Source: an uncultured Haemophilus sp.
Lineage (GTDB): Bacteria; Pseudomonadota; Gammaproteobacteria; Enterobacterales; Pasteurellaceae
Direction: 5' to 3'
NCBI GenBank assembly: GCA_905205995.1
Contig: CAJLFU010000017.1
Location: 1-39,469 of the forward strand
DNA length: 39,469 nt
The notes beneath the pieces are model-generated. The model was not told the DNA's origin. It made no database searches and saw nothing but the letters and a program-made list of their open reading frames with translations. A program made the position numbers and the translations under genes. Below are positions 1 through 7,238 of the stretch, piece by piece; position 1 is the first letter of the stretch; each line of letters starts with the position of its first letter.

Positions 1-788
1 AGAATGCAAGCGCGCTCGCCTAGAATAGTAGTTAATAAAAATTGAGGTACTTGAGCAAAACAAGGACGATGTAATGCTTTACCTAATAGTTGGTTGAATG
101 TCTTGTTTTTAACAGGATGTGGTGCGGTAAAATTAAATGCCCCTTTGCAATCATTATGGTCAAGTAAGAAGAGAAGTCCTTTTACCATATCCTCTAATGC
201 TATCCAGCTCCAATATTGCTCACCATTCCCTAATTTTCCGCCTAATCCGAAGCGATAGAGCGGTAGAATTTTAGCAAAAGCCCCACCTTTTGGAGAAAGT
301 ACTAATCCGGTTCTCACTAAACAGACTCTTGTGTTGGCTTGCTTTGCCGCATTTTCCCAATCAATACAAAGCTGTGCGGTAAATTGAGTACTTGGATTTG
401 TGTTTTCAGTGATCTGCTCGTCACCACAGTTTCCATAAATTCCAGTTGCAGAACCTGAAATCAGGGCTGGGGGATATTCACTTTGGTTAATAAGTTGAAC
501 AAGCTGCTGTGTTAAATCAATGCGGCTACGACGCAGTTTTTCTTTTTGTTGAACCGTCCATTTTTTATCGAAGATTGGCTCACCGGCAAGATTAATAACT
601 GCATCAAAGGTATTCAAGTCTTTGAGTGTTGAAAGTGCGGTCAAAAATTGAGGTGTTTTTTCAGGAAAAACAGCCTGAGCTTTTTCAATAGAGCGAGTTA
701 ATACTGTAACTCTATCGCCACGAGACAGTAGTGCCGTAACTAAGGCTTTCCCAACAAATCCTGTTCCACCAGTCACTAAGATATTCAT
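1..788 (-). CDS. yfcH: YfcH-like NAD(P)-binding epimerase family protein (TIGR01777), 3' end cut by window edge
   Basis: Reading the minus strand from ATG at 788-786 gives MNILVTGGTGFVGKALV, a Rossmann nucleotide-binding start with the GGTGFVG loop of extended short-chain dehydrogenases/epimerases. Further on come INLAGEPIFDKKW and RRSRIDLTQQL, typical of the YfcH/SulA-type family. About 262 codons are present; the family is near 295-300 residues, so only the last 30 or so are missing beyond position 1. The last visible part (VPQFLLTTILGERA) matches the C-terminal region of the family. The start overlaps the argR stop in TAATG (790-786), so it is probably translated by coupling with argR. The substrate is unknown for this family. 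An uptake sequence sits inside the gene at 633-641. Confidence 0.85.
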   Translation of the reverse strand, partial: MNILVTGGTGFVGKALVTALLSRGDRVTVLTRSIEKAQAVFPEKTPQFLTALSTLKDLNTFDAVINLAGEPIFDKKWTVQQKEKLRRSRIDLTQQLVQLINQSEYPPALISGSATGIYGNCGDEQITENTNPSTQFTAQLCIDWENAAKQANTRVCLVRTGLVLSPKGGAFAKILPLYRFGLGGKLGNGEQYWSWIALEDMVKGLLFLLDHNDCKGAFNFTAPHPVKNKTFNQLLGKALHRPCFAQVPQFLLTTILGERACI

Positions 789-1243
789 TATAAGCTGCTC
801 TCAAAGAGCGCTTGAATTTGTGCTAAAAGCGCTTTAATTGTTGTATTTTTGGTTGGGGTGACAAATATCGTGTCATCTCCTGCAATCGTGCCTAAAATCC
901 CTTCTGGTTTACCAATGGAGTCTAGTAAACGGGCGATCAGCTGAGCCGCACCTGGAGAGGTTTTGATGACGATGACAAAATCATTATGATCAATATCCAA
1001 AACCAGATTTTTTAATGGACTACTGGTAGCGGGCACACTTAATTCGCTTGGTAAGCAATACACCATCTCCATTTTAGTATTTCTCGCACGAACCGCACCA
1101 AATTTGCTTAACATACGTGAAACTTTAGATTGATTAATGGTTTGGAATCCTTGATTCTTTAAGGCTTCAACGATTTCACTTTGAGAAGCAAATCGCTCTT
1201 GGGTGAGCAGTTCTTTAAATGCTTTTGTTAATTGATCTGACAT
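788..1243 (-). CDS. argR: Arginine repressor ArgR
   Basis: Transcriptional repressor of arginine biosynthesis that uses L-arginine as co-repressor and acts as a hexamer on ARG boxes. With the start at MSDQLT the protein has 151 residues, the usual length. An N-terminal winged helix (about 1-70) carries NQSKVSRML (37-45), the DNA recognition region. The C-terminal oligomerisation and arginine-binding domain has GTIAGDDT (118-125), including the paired aspartates that contact arginine. A longer in-frame start at 1282 exists but adds 13 residues not expected in the family; the ATG at 1243 has GAG-type pairing about 7 nt upstream. It is divergent from mdh, the same neighbourhood as in E. coli, and is followed by the yfcH-like gene with a 1-nt overlap. 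Confidence 0.95.
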   Translation of the reverse strand: MSDQLTKAFKELLTQERFASQSEIVEALKNQGFQTINQSKVSRMLSKFGAVRARNTKMEMVYCLPSELSVPATSSPLKNLVLDIDHNDFVIVIKTSPGAAQLIARLLDSIGKPEGILGTIAGDDTIFVTPTKNTTIKALLAQIQALFESSL

Positions 1244-1264
1244 AGTTATTCTCGTATAGGGGAA

Positions 1265-1293
1265 TTTGCATAAGAATTGCATAAAAATTCATT
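1265..1293. promoter_or_regulatory. Candidate ARG boxes (ArgR autoregulation)
   Basis: Positions 1276-1293 match the 18-bp ARG box pattern wnTnAATwwwwATTnAnw with one mismatch. A weaker copy at 1265-1282 overlaps it with an 11-bp shift, made of repeated TTGCAT/ATTGCAT units. The site lies just upstream of argR, where autoregulation is known in other gamma-proteobacteria. Binding is inferred, not shown. Confidence 0.45.
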
Positions 1294-1327
1294 TTAAGCA
1301 ATTGAAATGAATTTGTTGTTTGAAAAG

Positions 1328-1343
1328 TTTGAGCTAGATCGCA
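1328..1343. promoter_or_regulatory. Candidate CRP site upstream of mdh
   Basis: TTTGA-GCTAGA-TCGCA fits the CRP pattern TGTGA-N6-TCACA with one mismatch in each half. Its centre (1335.5) is about 60.5 bp upstream of the predicted mdh start near 1396, the class I activation distance. The right half TCGCA also resembles the Sxy-dependent CRP-S type of Pasteurellaceae. Confidence 0.5.
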
Positions 1344-1360
1344 TAATTGAACTTCTTTGT

Positions 1361-1389
1361 TTGTAATTTAACGGCTAAGACTTTAGAAT
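1361..1389 (+). promoter_or_regulatory. Predicted mdh promoter
   Basis: A -35 element TTGTAA (1361-1366) and a -10 element TAGAAT (1384-1389) are separated by exactly 17 bp. A perfect inverted repeat AATCCTA-N6-TAGGATT (1387-1406) covers the end of the -10 and the likely start. It may be an operator or a 5' end hairpin. Confidence 0.5.
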
Positions 1390-1429
1390 CCTACCTAGTT
1401 AGGATTAATTAATACATGAGGAGTATTTT

Positions 1430-2365
1430 ATGAAAGTTGCAGTATTAGGCGCAGCAGGCGGCATTGGTCAAGCATTAGCCTTATTACTTAAATTACAATT
1501 ACCCGCTGAAAGTGAATTAGCACTTTATGATATTGCACCAGTGACCCCTGGTGTGGCTAAAGATGTGAGTCATATTCCAACAGCGGTTAAAGTAGAAGGT
1601 TTTGCGGGTGAAGATCCAACACCTGCACTTAAAGGTGCGGATGTTGTTTTAATTTCTGCAGGGGTTGCACGTAAACCGGGTATGGATCGTTCAGATCTTT
1701 TCAATATCAATGCAGGTATCGTGCGCAACTTAATTGAACATGTTGCAAAAACTTGTCCAAAAGCTTGTGTAGGTATTATCACTAACCCTGTGAATACGAC
1801 TGTTGCAATTGCTGCAGAAGTATTGAAAAAAGCGGGTGTTTACGACAAACGTAAATTATTCGGTGTCACCACTTTAGACGTATTACGTTCTGAAACATTC
1901 GTTTCTGAATTAAAAGGTTTAAATGTTTCGCGTACAAGCGTACCGGTAATTGGCGGCCACTCAGGTGTAACCATTCTTCCATTACTTTCACAAGTTCAAT
2001 ATGCTGAGTGGAAAGAAGAGGAAATTGCACCATTAACTAAACGTATCCAAAACGCAGGTACTGAAGTGGTTGAAGCAAAAGCGGGTGGCGGTTCTGCGAC
2101 ACTTTCTATGGCTCAAGCTGCAGCACGTTTTGCGCGTTCATTAGTGAAAGGCTTAAGTGGTGAAACTGTCGTTGAATGTACTTATGTAGAAGGTGACGGT
2201 AAATACGCACGTTTCTTCGCTCAGCCAGTACGTTTAGGTAAGGAAGGTGTAGAAGAAATTTTACCAATCGGTACCTTAAGCAAATTTGAACAAGAAGCTT
2301 TAGAAGCAATGTTACCAACATTGCGTGCAGATATTGAATTAGGCGAAAAATTTATTAACGGTTAA
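1430..2365 (+). CDS. mdh: Malate dehydrogenase
   Basis: Cytoplasmic NAD-dependent enzyme that interconverts malate and oxaloacetate. In Haemophilus it works in the incomplete TCA cycle and in the reductive branch. The 311-residue protein has the usual length. Visible landmarks are the NAD-binding GAAGGIG (7-13), substrate-binding Arg81 and Arg87 in RKPGMDR, the catalytic pair Asp150 (in TTLD) and His177 (in IGGHSG), and Arg153. These fall at the same positions as in E. coli Mdh. A GAGGAG ribosome binding site lies 8 nt before ATG. It is monocistronic: a strong hairpin terminator follows, and a CRP-type site upstream suggests catabolite control. Confidence 0.98.
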   Translation: MKVAVLGAAGGIGQALALLLKLQLPAESELALYDIAPVTPGVAKDVSHIPTAVKVEGFAGEDPTPALKGADVVLISAGVARKPGMDRSDLFNINAGIVRNLIEHVAKTCPKACVGIITNPVNTTVAIAAEVLKKAGVYDKRKLFGVTTLDVLRSETFVSELKGLNVSRTSVPVIGGHSGVTILPLLSQVQYAEWKEEEIAPLTKRIQNAGTEVVEAKAGGGSATLSMAQAAARFARSLVKGLSGETVVECTYVEGDGKYARFFAQPVRLGKEGVEEILPIGTLSKFEQEALEAMLPTLRADIELGEKFING

Positions 2366-2383
2366 TTTAATTTTATTTCTAGT

Positions 2384-2412
2384 GAAGAGGAGCGGTATAC
2401 TCCTCTTTTTTT
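2384..2412 (+). terminator. Rho-independent terminator of mdh
   Basis: Stem GAGGAG (2387-2392) pairs with CTCCTC (2400-2405), extended by two A-U pairs, with a 7-nt loop and a run of seven T after it. It ends the mdh transcript 20 nt after the stop codon. Confidence 0.9.
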
Positions 2413-2450
2413 ATACGCAAACGATTGAAAATAAAAAAGTGAAGAAAAAG

Positions 2451-2466
2451 CGTGATTTAGCTCACA
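2451..2466. promoter_or_regulatory. CRP-type binding site before sRNA candidate
   Basis: CGTGA-TTTAGC-TCACA differs from the CRP core TGTGA-N6-TCACA at one base. The centre (2458.5) is about 60.5 bp upstream of the start predicted from the promoter at 2484-2512. A PurR/LacI-family-like half operator (ACGCAAACG, 2415-2423) lies further upstream. Confidence 0.65.
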
Positions 2467-2483
2467 AATTTTAAAATTGCTAT

Positions 2484-2512
2484 TTGCAATACAAAGTACT
2501 TTGCCGTATTCT
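2484..2512 (+). promoter_or_regulatory. Predicted promoter of sRNA candidate
   Basis: TTGCAA (2484-2489), a 17-bp spacer and TATTCT (2507-2512). The moderate -10 together with the CRP site at about -60 suggests an activator-dependent class I promoter. No reading frame with a start codon follows before the terminator at 2572-2597. Confidence 0.5.
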
Positions 2513-2518
2513 TAAACC

Positions 2519-2597
2519 ACTAAAAACAAGTGCTATTTTTAAATAGCCGACATCTATTTTGCTTTCCGAGTAGTGCCCCGATAGGGGCACTTTTTTT
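2519..2597 (+). ncRNA. Candidate CRP-regulated small RNA (about 79 nt)
   Basis: A plus-strand transcript is predicted from about 2519 to the T-run ending at 2597. It lies between the mdh terminator and the opposing prs terminator, so it has its own promoter and its own end. It contains no ATG and no plausible coding frame. A self-complementary stretch GCTATTT-TT-AAATAGC (2532-2547) is followed by a probably single-stranded pyrimidine-rich linker with CTTTCC (2562-2567), which could pair with GGAAAG-type ribosome binding sites. The 3' end is an 8-bp G+C-rich terminator stem with a GATA loop and seven T, the usual 3' end of an Hfq-type sRNA. I do not recognise it as a named sRNA; size, CRP control and architecture resemble CyaR or Spot 42 only in a general way. 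Confidence 0.6.
2572..2597 (+). terminator. Terminator of sRNA candidate
   Basis: AGTGCCCC (2572-2579), loop GATA, GGGGCACT (2584-2591), then a run of seven T overlapping the stem end. It works on the plus strand only: the other strand has no T-run after the stem. It therefore needs a plus-strand transcript starting after the mdh terminator. Confidence 0.9.
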
Positions 2598-2620
2598 ATG
2601 TCTATTTTTAGCGAAAGTAT

Positions 2621-2664
2621 AAAAAAGTGCGATCGAAAAACACAAGATTTTCCGACCGCACGTT
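2621..2664 (-). terminator. Terminator of lolB-ispE-prs operon
   Basis: On the minus strand a 14-bp stem (two G-U pairs) built from two degenerate uptake sequences closes a 7-nt loop and is followed by TTTTTTATA. It lies 26 nt after the prs stop. Confidence 0.85.
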
Positions 2665-2689
2665 TAAATATGAATGTTAAGCGAAAGAA

Positions 2690-3637
2690 TTATTCAAACA
2701 TTGCTGAAATAGATTCTTCATTGCTGATACGACGAATTGCTTCAGCAAGCATGGTAGAAAGAGTCAGTACACGTACTTTACCAAGTGCTTTTATTTCTGG
2801 TGAAAGTGGAACGGTATCAGTTACCACGATTTCATCAATGGCATCGCTCGCTAAATGTTGTGCTGCTGCACCAGAGAATACGGCGTGAGTTGCGTAAGCA
2901 AATACGCGTTTTGCACCGCGTTCTTTTAATGCTTCAGCCGCTTTACATAATGTACCACCTGTATCAATCATATCATCGACAAGGATACAATCACGATCTG
3001 CTACATCCCCGATAATGTGCATAACTTGCGATACGTTTGCGCGTGGACGACGTTTGTCGATAATTGCCATTTCGGTATCGTTTAATAATTTCGCTACCGC
3101 GCGAGCACGTACCACACCGCCAATATCTGGAGAAACAACGATAGGGTTTACGAGATCGGTTTTCTTCAAGATATCATCAAGTAAAACGGGTGAACCGAAT
3201 ACGTTATCAACTGGTACATCAAAGAAACCTTGGATTTGCTCTGCGTGTAAGTCACAGGTTAATACGCGGTCAATCCCTACAGTTGAAAGTAAGTCAGCAA
3301 CGACTTTTGCTGTGATTGGAACACGAGCAGAACGCACACGACGATCTTGACGAGCATAACCGAAATAAGGAACAACGGCAGTAATACGACCAGCTGATGC
3401 ACGACGTAAAGCATCAATCATTACAATCAATTCCATCAGGTTGTCATTCGTTGGCGCACAGGTAGATTGGATAATAAATACGTCTGCACCACGCACATTT
3501 TCATTAATTTGCACTTGGATTTCACCGTCGCTAAAGCGTCCAACGGTGGCATCGCCTAATGAAATGTAAAGACGTTCAGAAATCTTTTTCGCTAGCTCAG
3601 GCGTAGCATTTCCAGCAAAGAGTTTAATGTCTGGCAT
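2690..3637 (-). CDS. prs: Ribose-phosphate pyrophosphokinase (PRPP synthetase)
   Basis: Makes 5-phosphoribosyl-1-pyrophosphate from ribose-5-phosphate and ATP, feeding purine, pyrimidine, histidine, tryptophan and NAD pathways. The 315-residue protein has the family length. CDLHAEQIQGFF (128-139) is the PRPP synthetase signature, and VDDMIDTGGTL (220-230) is the PRPP-binding loop. The N-terminal FAGNATPELAKKI and the metal/ATP region YFGYARQDRR (91-100) are intact. The start lies one base after the ispE stop, so it is the last gene of a lolB-ispE-prs operon, the same order as in E. coli. A strong terminator follows. Confidence 0.98.
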   Translation of the reverse strand: MPDIKLFAGNATPELAKKISERLYISLGDATVGRFSDGEIQVQINENVRGADVFIIQSTCAPTNDNLMELIVMIDALRRASAGRITAVVPYFGYARQDRRVRSARVPITAKVVADLLSTVGIDRVLTCDLHAEQIQGFFDVPVDNVFGSPVLLDDILKKTDLVNPIVVSPDIGGVVRARAVAKLLNDTEMAIIDKRRPRANVSQVMHIIGDVADRDCILVDDMIDTGGTLCKAAEALKERGAKRVFAYATHAVFSGAAAQHLASDAIDEIVVTDTVPLSPEIKALGKVRVLTLSTMLAEAIRRISNEESISAMFE

Positions 3638-3638
3638 T

Positions 3639-4562
3639 TTATATAACCTCAGGTTGAGTGTAGATAAATTGGTTGGTCGAGAGTTGTTTCAACATGGTAT
3701 GTAATGGTGAAACGTTTAATCCTTTAGCAACAAAGCCGAAAAATTCCTTCGGTTTTTGTTGGAAAACAGCTTGTGCTGATTTTTCATCATCAAATTCAGC
3801 AAAAACACAAGCCCCTGTCCCTGTTAATCTGGCTGGACCATATTGTAACAACCATAGTAGGGCTTTTTCAACTTCTGGATATTGAGTTCGCACAACTTTT
3901 TCGCAATCGTTTGCAAACGGTTGATTCAAAAGTTGTACAAGGGATCTTTTTTCTGTATTGCGTGGCAAATCGGGATCGTTAAAAACCACTGCAGTAGAAA
4001 TCGCAGTTTCAGGTTTTAGTACCACATAATATTTTTCTTGTGGTTCGCAGTATTGAATTTTTTCACCCACACCTTCTGCAAAAGCGGCTTGTCCATGAAC
4101 GAAGATAGGCACATCAGCCCCGAGTTTTAGCCCAAGCTCGGCAAGTTCATCAATGGATAAATGGGTTTGCCATAAATAGTTTAAAGCAAGCAGTGTCGTT
4201 GCGGCATTGGATGAGCCGCCGCCAATCCCACCGCCCATCGGCAAAATTTTATCTAAATGAATTGTGGCACCGAGTGTACAGCCTGTTTTTTCTTGTAGGA
4301 GTGTCGCTGCACGATAGATTAAGTTTTGTTCTAGAGGTAAGCCTGGAATGTCAGGGGTGATGCGAATTTGTTTATCTTGGCGAATATCAATGGTGAGCCA
4401 ATCGCCGAAATCAAGAAATTGGAAAAGGGTTTGTAATTCGTGGTAGCCGTTTGGCAGTTTACCGTTTATATAGAGAAATAAATTGAGTTTTGCGGGGCTT
4501 GGAAAGCGGTTAGGCTTTCCAAGAGAAGTTGAAAGTGCGGTCGAAAAGTGATGTGTTTTCAT
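3639..4562 (-). CDS. ispE: 4-diphosphocytidyl-2-C-methyl-D-erythritol kinase
   Basis: GHMP-family kinase of the non-mevalonate (MEP) isoprenoid pathway: phosphorylates CDP-methylerythritol with ATP in the cytoplasm. The ATP-binding glycine-rich motif LPMGGGIGGGSSNAAT lies at about 107-122, and the N-terminal motif SPAKLNLFL at about 22-30. I chose the ATG at 4562 (307 residues) because it overlaps the lolB stop as TAATG (4564-4560), a common coupling arrangement. An alternative ATG at 4574 would add four residues and overlap lolB by 13 nt. The early codons STALST come from an uptake sequence (4533-4541). Confidence 0.95.
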   Translation of the reverse strand: MKTHHFSTALSTSLGKPNRFPSPAKLNLFLYINGKLPNGYHELQTLFQFLDFGDWLTIDIRQDKQIRITPDIPGLPLEQNLIYRAATLLQEKTGCTLGATIHLDKILPMGGGIGGGSSNAATTLLALNYLWQTHLSIDELAELGLKLGADVPIFVHGQAAFAEGVGEKIQYCEPQEKYYVVLKPETAISTAVVFNDPDLPRNTEKRSLVQLLNQPFANDCEKVVRTQYPEVEKALLWLLQYGPARLTGTGACVFAEFDDEKSAQAVFQQKPKEFFGFVAKGLNVSPLHTMLKQLSTNQFIYTQPEVI

Positions 4563-5185
4563 TAGAACGCCCATTCATCCACACGAATTTTTAGGGTTTG
4601 TGATGTACTTTTATTCTTTAATAGAATATTTTCAGGCATCGAATTATCCGGATGATAGCTCAGGTAATCGGCTGTCCAAATTGAACCATCAAGCGGGTAG
4701 CTAAATTCGGATAAAAGATGATTAGTTCCAACTTGATAATCCGCGTTATCAGCTGGCTGACCTTTTAACCAATAGGCTAAATGCTCTAATGGCACATCCA
4801 TTCCGATGATTTCGCGTAACAATAATTTGGCATTTTTATCAGATTGTTGGTTGCCTTTATTATCTGAAATCGTCATGCCATTAGGATGCATTTCCATAGT
4901 TAGCGTTGTTTTGCTGATCAGAGAATAAAGTTTTAACTTATAGGCTTTCGGGTTTTGATATTGCCATTCAAAGCGACTAGAAAAACGCTCTTGTGGACTG
5001 ATGTAACCAATTTGTCCTTTTGTGCTATAAGATTGAATTTGTTTGATTTTTTTGAGGTGCTGTTGCCACGTAATATCGTTCTTATCGATATGTTGAACAT
5101 CTGTTGGGCGTTCTGCATCAAGGGTACAAGCAGACAGGATCACACTTGCAAATACAGGTGCGAGAAGAGATTTTAATAATTTCAT
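4562..5185 (-). CDS. lolB: Outer-membrane lipoprotein LolB
   Basis: Receptor that takes lipoproteins from LolA and inserts them in the outer membrane. The protein begins MKLLKSLLAPVFASVILSAC: a signal peptide with lipobox LSAC (Cys20). No Asp follows the Cys, as expected for outer-membrane retention. Mature features include the FEWQYQNPKAYKLKLYS strand region and LAYWLKG. Length is 207 residues, normal for the family. A GTG start at 5212 would add nine residues, but the ATG at 5185 gives the expected signal peptide; no clear Shine-Dalgarno site is seen before either. It is first in the lolB-ispE-prs operon. Its partner gene lolA lies at 15175 in this window. Confidence 0.92.
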   Translation of the reverse strand: MKLLKSLLAPVFASVILSACTLDAERPTDVQHIDKNDITWQQHLKKIKQIQSYSTKGQIGYISPQERFSSRFEWQYQNPKAYKLKLYSLISKTTLTMEMHPNGMTISDNKGNQQSDKNAKLLLREIIGMDVPLEHLAYWLKGQPADNADYQVGTNHLLSEFSYPLDGSIWTADYLSYHPDNSMPENILLKNKSTSQTLKIRVDEWAF

Positions 5186-5249
5186 AACAAAATATTTACT
5201 AAAAAATTGCACATATTGTAAGGGTTAGTTTACTTTTAGTAAAGCTTGA

Positions 5250-6494
5250 TTAAGCATTTAAGCGAGTTTTCTCAGCTTTCACTGCGGCAATTCTTCGACG
5301 TGTTAATTCATCTCGAATACCTTGCTTTTCAAAACCATCCGCAATCACTTGTTGTACATCAACAGCTAGAGCGGCTTGATAAAGTGTTTTGAGATAATCA
5401 ATTTGGGGATATTCTTTATTTTCAAAGCCTGTTCGTCCACGAGTATCAGATAAACATACCAATAAAAACTCCTCAAAGCGCTGAGGTTTACGCCAAACAT
5501 CAAAAGTATTAAAGAGTTTCACTACTGTTTCTGGGCGAAGTTCTAATGCTTTGTGTGCATGCGTGTGATATTCGCAAGTTAACTCACCTAATTCTTGAAG
5601 ATAATTAGGGACTCTAAGGCGTTTGCATAATGAACGAGTCGGTTTAATCCCCGCTTTTTCATGTCCATGATGACTAGGCCACATTTCTTTTGGGGTAAGG
5701 GCTTTTCCAAGATCATGACAAATCGCAGCAAAACGGACCGCACTTTTATTCAAATTGCTATTTTCAGTGAGTTTAACAGCTTGCTGTAATACGAGCATGG
5801 TATGAACAAAGCTATCAATTTCAGGATGATATTTGGCTGGGTTCGGTACACCATCTAAAGCGGCAATTTCAGGGAAGAGCACTTTGAGCGCGCCAACTTG
5901 ATGCAGCGTTTCAAAATAAATTTCAGGATGTGGCTCATTTAATGCTTTTTCTGTTTCCATCCAAACACGCTCAGCCGTTAGGTGGGCGAGTTCGCCTTGT
6001 TCAGTAAGTTCAGCCATTAATTTAAGAGTTTCTTCGGCAATAGAGAAACCTAAATGATGAAAGCGAGCAGCAAAGCGCGCGACACGTAATACACGAAGTG
6101 GATCTTCAGCAAAAGCGGGGGAAATATGACGTAAAATACGTTGGTGGATATCTTCTACGCCATGATAAGGATCGTGCAGTTTGCCATCTTTGTCTTGGGC
6201 AATGGCATTAATGGTGAGATCTCGACGAATTAAATCTTGTTCAAGCGTAATATCATCTGAAAAATCACAAATAAATCCAGTGTAGCCTTTGCCTGATTTT
6301 CGTTCTGTACGGGCAAGTGCGTATTCTTCATGGCTTTCAGGATTGAGAAAAACAGGGAAGTCTTTGCCAACTTGTTGGTAACCTTGAGCCAGCAACATTT
6401 CTGGTGTAGCTCCCACGACAACCCAGTCACGATCTTTTACTGGTAAACCTAAAAGTTGATCGCGCACAGCACCGCCGACAAGATAAATGTCCAT
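5250..6494 (-). CDS. cca: CCA-adding tRNA nucleotidyltransferase (multifunctional, with HD domain)
   Basis: Builds or repairs the 3' CCA end of tRNAs. Residues 7-16 (GGAVRDQLLG) and Asp21/Asp23 in KDRD form the class II nucleotidyltransferase active site. RRDLTINA (90-97) is the next conserved motif. A C-terminal HD phosphohydrolase domain is present (AAICHDLGKALTP, His260-Asp261), as in the E. coli enzyme, which also has phosphatase and 2',3'-cyclic phosphodiesterase activity. Length 414. It follows ygiM by 61 bp, the E. coli order. An uptake sequence lies in the coding region at 5737-5745. Confidence 0.97.
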   Translation of the reverse strand: MDIYLVGGAVRDQLLGLPVKDRDWVVVGATPEMLLAQGYQQVGKDFPVFLNPESHEEYALARTERKSGKGYTGFICDFSDDITLEQDLIRRDLTINAIAQDKDGKLHDPYHGVEDIHQRILRHISPAFAEDPLRVLRVARFAARFHHLGFSIAEETLKLMAELTEQGELAHLTAERVWMETEKALNEPHPEIYFETLHQVGALKVLFPEIAALDGVPNPAKYHPEIDSFVHTMLVLQQAVKLTENSNLNKSAVRFAAICHDLGKALTPKEMWPSHHGHEKAGIKPTRSLCKRLRVPNYLQELGELTCEYHTHAHKALELRPETVVKLFNTFDVWRKPQRFEEFLLVCLSDTRGRTGFENKEYPQIDYLKTLYQAALAVDVQQVIADGFEKQGIRDELTRRRIAAVKAEKTRLNA

Positions 6495-6555
6495 TTTACT
6501 CTCCCATCAATATATAAAGAAAAGGTAGGCAAATGCCTACCTCAATGATGAATCA

Positions 6556-7164
6556 TTACCAGCTATCACGACGTTTACGTCTTGGTAAAATGTGAGGTAA
6601 TACTAGGCCAATTAATAAACCTACACCTAATACTGAACCGCCATAAATAAACCATTGGATCGCAATTTCGCGTTTATTCGCATCGAGCATTGCTTCTAAA
6701 TCACGATTTTTATTTTTCGTCATTTCTAATTCACGTTTAAGTTGTGAATTTTGTTCAAGCAATTCGCTGCTTTGTTGTTCTGCTTGTTTGCTACGGCGTT
6801 GAATTTCATTTGTACGTTGTTGCCAATCTGAATCGACGCGATTTAGTTTCAAAGTCAGTTCTTGAACCTGTGCTTTTAATTTTGGATTTTCTTCACGGCT
6901 ACTTGGGGTAGCACTCAATTCAGAAGTTAAAATCCATGCCTCGCGATTTTTATTATCACGAATTAGGGTATATTTTCCTTCTTGTCCTAAGACTGTTACC
7001 GCTTCGCCAGATTGGATTGCACCCGCGATCTTAAACTGATCGCCTGCACCTTTGCGTAAATAGGTGTTCAGATTTTCTGTCACATATTGCGTTTCAGCTT
7101 GCACAGTTCCAATGGTGGAGCCCAATAATATACAAGAAAATAAAAGTTTACTCACTTTTGACAT
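6556..7164 (-). CDS. ygiM: YgiM-like SH3 domain membrane protein (TIGR04211)
   Basis: The 202-residue protein has a signal peptide (1-23, cleavage after VQA) and a bacterial SH3 domain (about 24-85, with VTENLNTYLRKGAG). A long Gln/Glu/Lys-rich coiled coil (about 90-170) and a C-terminal membrane segment (about 174-194) ending in RRKRRDSW complete it. This is the layout of the YgiM/TIGR04211 family, whose role is not settled; the SH3 domain probably faces the periplasm. The ATG at 7164 is preceded by AGGAAG at ideal spacing, whereas a longer frame to 7224 runs into an uptake sequence and has no such site. It sits directly upstream of cca, as in E. coli. Confidence 0.88.
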   Translation of the reverse strand: MSKVSKLLFSCILLGSTIGTVQAETQYVTENLNTYLRKGAGDQFKIAGAIQSGEAVTVLGQEGKYTLIRDNKNREAWILTSELSATPSSREENPKLKAQVQELTLKLNRVDSDWQQRTNEIQRRSKQAEQQSSELLEQNSQLKRELEMTKNKNRDLEAMLDANKREIAIQWFIYGGSVLGVGLLIGLVLPHILPRRKRRDSW

Positions 7165-7187
7165 AATACTTCCTAGATTCGTGAAGG

Positions 7188-7226
7188 AAGTGCGGTCAGA
7201 AAATACAATGAAAAATAACCGCACTT
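7188..7226. terminator. Inverted pair of uptake sequences between the phosphate transporter gene and ygiM
   Basis: AAGTGCGGT (7188-7196) and ACCGCACTT (7218-7226) form a 9-bp stem with a 21-nt loop just after the transporter stop (7239). The T-run is better on the plus strand, so it is a weak terminator for the minus-strand gene, or simply an uptake-signal dyad. Confidence 0.45.
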
Positions 7227-7238
7227 TTAATAATTATA

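Noticed and set aside
2598..2888. Plus-strand open frame opposite the end of prs
   Set aside because: Starts inside the T-run of the sRNA terminator and runs antisense through prs; composition is that of a shadow frame.
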